Source: Pandoraea fibrosis
Lineage (GTDB): Bacteria > Pseudomonadota > Gammaproteobacteria > Burkholderiales > Burkholderiaceae
Length of the DNA: 64,000 nucleotides
Direction of reading: 5' to 3'
Assembly: GCF_000807775.2 (NCBI RefSeq)
Contig: NZ_CP047385.1
Span: forward strand, 1,178,001-1,242,000
The stretch's first letter is position 1. Each line of letters opens with the position of its first letter. Shown piece after piece: positions 62,227 through 64,000 of this stretch. The notes under the pieces are model-generated. The model worked only from the letters and a program-made list of their open reading frames with translations. It ran no database searches and was not told the DNA's origin. The position numbers and the translations under genes were made by a program.

Positions 62227-63597
62227 TCACCCGCCGCCCTTCACACGTTGAACCTGCAACACCAAAACCACTTCAGTGCGGCCGCTGGATGCGCTGTGTC
62301 CGTCGAGAAACGAGGGCAACCAGCCGGGGCTGTTCTTCGTTGCTGAATCACCGTCTTGCACCAACCCGCCGAGCAATATGACCTCACCATCTTTTGCACT
62401 GATGGTCGTTCTAATTTCTCGTGTGTTCTTTGTCGGTGAGTTGTTCACTCCATTGGTGGTCGGCACGAAGCTGGAAATCTGCTCCGTCAAACGGACCTCT
62501 ATGGCCTCTTGCATGACGACTGGTTCGACCTCGAAGATCAGGCCCGCGTCCTGATACGTGACCGACTGAATAGGTGTCCCTGAAGCACCCTGATAGCTGA
62601 TGCTTCCGAGCGTCGGTACGCGTGACCCAACATTGAGGCGAACCCGCTCGCCTGACGTGACGCGAACATGCGGATCGCTTATTTGCTTGAAGCGCGTATC
62701 AGCGTTCAGCAGCGACAGCGCCATGTCCAAACCGGAACTTGAGAAGCGAAGTGCCGTGGGGTCGCTGTCCGTGGCGCCGTTTGACATCGACATGGAAGTC
62801 CCAAACGCACGGGCGGCAATGCTGAACGCGGAGTTATTTGCTCGCGTGTTTGATACCTCGTACACCCAACCGCGAATTAATACCTCCCCGGCGGCAGCGT
62901 CTATCTCTTTCAATGCTGCGACCACGCGCTTGATCTCTTCGTCGGTGCACAGGCAGGTCAGCTCATCTGCGGCGGAAAGAGAAAGTGCCGCGCGCGGCGG
63001 CGGATTTCCCGGTTGACCAACAGCCGCGCCATCAGACGGCGACGCGGACGTATCTGATTCCGTTCTATCTGCGAGAGGGCGTGCGAATGCCAGAGTCCTT
63101 GCACCTAGTACCGGTTCGACCGCGCGAGCAAGATATGCGGCGGTACGGAATCTCGGGCGGTAAACAAACAGTGATTGCGCTACCTTCCTCCGTTCGTCGT
63201 ACGTCTTTCGTGACACATAGTCGACGCCGGATTTAGACGTGACGGCGAATCCCTGCGAATCTAAAAAATCGAGCACGAACGAATGTAGGTCGCGACCTTT
63301 CCCGTCATATCGGAATGACACGAGTCGAGTGTCTTGCAATACGTCGGAACTAATGACGTGCGGCACCCCCAATGCTTCGCTATACAGAAAATCCACGAGT
63401 TGCCCGACGTTCACATAGCGCAAGTCGAAAGCACCGCTAGGGGAGCGTTGAACTCCTTTGATGGGAGTCGTAGGCAGTGCGGGAGATGCGGAAAAAAGCG
63501 TCGCGTCGAATCGAGGAGGCAGGGGCAATTGGGTCTCTGCCGCGCAAGCACTTGCGCTGAGTAATGCTGCGGCGAGCGCGATAATCGATTTTTTCAT
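62227..63597 (-). CDS. Phage secretin (pIV/GspD-like)
   Basis: 456 residues. Signal peptide ending ASACA|AET, then an N0/N1-type region (AFDLRYVNVGQLVDFLYSEALGVPHV, TRLVSFRYDGKGRDLHSFVLDFLDSQGF), a low-complexity linker near 190-205 and the secretin core (EVLIRGWVYEVSNTRANNSAFSIAARAFG to DGEVILLGGLVQDGDSATKNSPGW). In filamentous phages it forms the outer-membrane exit pore; some phages borrow a host secretin instead. Start 63597 has ggagaag upstream. It is unrelated in detail to the chromosomal PilQ-like protein at 2752-5346. Confidence 0.9.
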   Translation of the reverse strand: MKKSIIALAAALLSASACAAETQLPLPPRFDATLFSASPALPTTPIKGVQRSPSGAFDLRYVNVGQLVDFLYSEALGVPHVISSDVLQDTRLVSFRYDGKGRDLHSFVLDFLDSQGFAVTSKSGVDYVSRKTYDERRKVAQSLFVYRPRFRTAAYLARAVEPVLGARTLAFARPLADRTESDTSASPSDGAAVGQPGNPPPRAALSLSAADELTCLCTDEEIKRVVAALKEIDAAAGEVLIRGWVYEVSNTRANNSAFSIAARAFGTSMSMSNGATDSDPTALRFSSSGLDMALSLLNADTRFKQISDPHVRVTSGERVRLNVGSRVPTLGSISYQGASGTPIQSVTYQDAGLIFEVEPVVMQEAIEVRLTEQISSFVPTTNGVNNSPTKNTREIRTTISAKDGEVILLGGLVQDGDSATKNSPGWLPSFLDGHSASSGRTEVVLVLQVQRVKGGG

Positions 63598-63649
63598 TTC
63601 TGCTTCTCCGCGGCACTAACGCCGGACCATGCGGAAACGATGTCGCCGT

Positions 63650-64000
63650 CTAAGACCCCACGCGTGCCCAATGACTCCCCGGTGAAAACGTCAGAATCTC
63701 GCGGCGCAACCGACCTTGTTTGTCAGCGAGAAGAACGTAGCCCTTTCCGTTTATCGCGTAGCGGCCAACGAACCGCCACGTTGACGAGACGACAGCTTTG
63801 GGCGACGACGATGTGCGAGATACATCAGTCGGCGCTCCTTCAGTTGTCGACGGAGATTGGGGACCGCCGTTCTTGAGTCCAAACCCGCCGGACACGCCCA
63901 GGAATCCTTTCCACGCGAGCAAGCCTGCGGCGAGTGCGGCAACTGGAAGCACGAAGAGAGCTTTCGGAATCACCGCTTTCTGTTTCGTGTGGACTTCCGC
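63650..64000 (-). CDS. zot: Zot-like phage assembly protein, C-terminal part (partial)
   Basis: The frame is open to the right edge (translating AEVHTKQKAVIPKALF at the edge), so this is the C-terminus of a longer protein. A membrane helix (KALFVLPVAALAAGLLAW) follows a KSAEVHTK-like juxtamembrane segment typical of Zot/pI proteins, then a Ser/Thr/Pro-rich periplasmic tail ending FSPGSHWARVGS. The Walker ATPase domain would lie beyond the window. Position directly upstream of the secretin fits pI-pIV order in filamentous phages. An independent GTG-started small protein at 63973 is less likely. Confidence 0.7.
   Translation of the reverse strand, partial: AEVHTKQKAVIPKALFVLPVAALAAGLLAWKGFLGVSGGFGLKNGGPQSPSTTEGAPTDVSRTSSSPKAVVSSTWRFVGRYAINGKGYVLLADKQGRLRREILTFSPGSHWARVGS

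Larger units (their letters stand above)
57339..64000. mobile_element. Filamentous (inovirus-type) prophage, left part
   Basis: Element behind tRNA-Thr carrying integrase, DUF4224, HUH replication protein, secretin and Zot-type genes, all on the minus strand, plus cargo next to the tRNA. The gene set is that of Inoviridae prophages, which assemble through a secretin and a Zot/pI ATPase. The right end, the capsid genes and the second att copy are beyond the window. The exact left boundary, inside or just after the tRNA 3' end, cannot be fixed without the second copy. Confidence 0.88.

Noticed and set aside
62034..62381. Small ORFs in the phage intergenic region
   Set aside because: They translate palindromic DNA and the end of the secretin gene on the wrong strand; a replication origin explains the region better.

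Overview
The window is chromosomal DNA from a high-GC beta-proteobacterium. The gene order ponA/mrcA-pilMN..Q-aroK-aroB-dgt-gltB-gltD, mla-murA-his-tat and petABC-sspAB is the order of Burkholderiaceae, and a Pandoraea-like genus is the best guess; that is inferred from synteny and protein character, because no 16S gene is present. About 57 kb is housekeeping core genome. The last 6.7 kb is an accessory element behind a tRNA-Thr gene.

Layout. 1-8.2 kb: the start of penicillin-binding protein 1A (minus strand, running off the left edge), then a divergent type IV pilus operon (pilM, pilN, and one ORF joining a PilO-like domain to a PilQ-like secretin), aroK, aroB and dgt. 8.4-11.8 kb: a DUF883 protein, two OmpW-family porins and a REP-associated tyrosine transposase with nearby palindromes and repeats. 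12.2-18.5 kb: glutamate synthase gltB-gltD. 18.9-22.2 kb: a hexuronate oxidation cassette (MFS transporter, uronate dehydrogenase, SMP-30 lactonase) with a GntR-like palindrome over its candidate promoter. 22.4-26.5 kb: an MFS transporter, an SDR lacking the catalytic Tyr, and an SbmA-like ABC exporter, all on the minus strand.

26.7-30.4 kb: a TPP riboswitch, a hairpin covering a Shine-Dalgarno sequence, a 26-codon leader ORF coupled to thiO, then thiS, thiG and thiE. 31.3-35.4 kb: the phospholipid transport operon mlaFEDACB. 35.8-50.1 kb: an ABC-2 exporter pair, ibaG, murA, the histidine genes (hisG, D, C, B, H, A, F, I, E, with a secreted orphan protein and a MarC protein interspersed), DUF4870, HIT and tatABC. 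50.3-57.1 kb: a DegS-like protease, Nif3, MscL, the cytochrome bc1 complex (its Rieske protein has a twin-arginine signal) and sspA-sspB.

57.3-64 kb: tRNA-Thr followed by a filamentous (inovirus-type) prophage that continues past the right edge. It has a tyrosine integrase, a DUF4224 protein, an HUH replication initiator, a hairpin-rich probable origin, a secretin and the C-terminus of a Zot-like assembly ATPase. Between the tRNA and the integrase lies a three-gene cargo: an sce7726-type protein with PD-(D/E)XK nuclease residues, a beta-family protein, and a two-helix membrane protein with a coiled coil. This cargo is the best candidate for an undescribed system, most plausibly anti-phage defence or superinfection exclusion.
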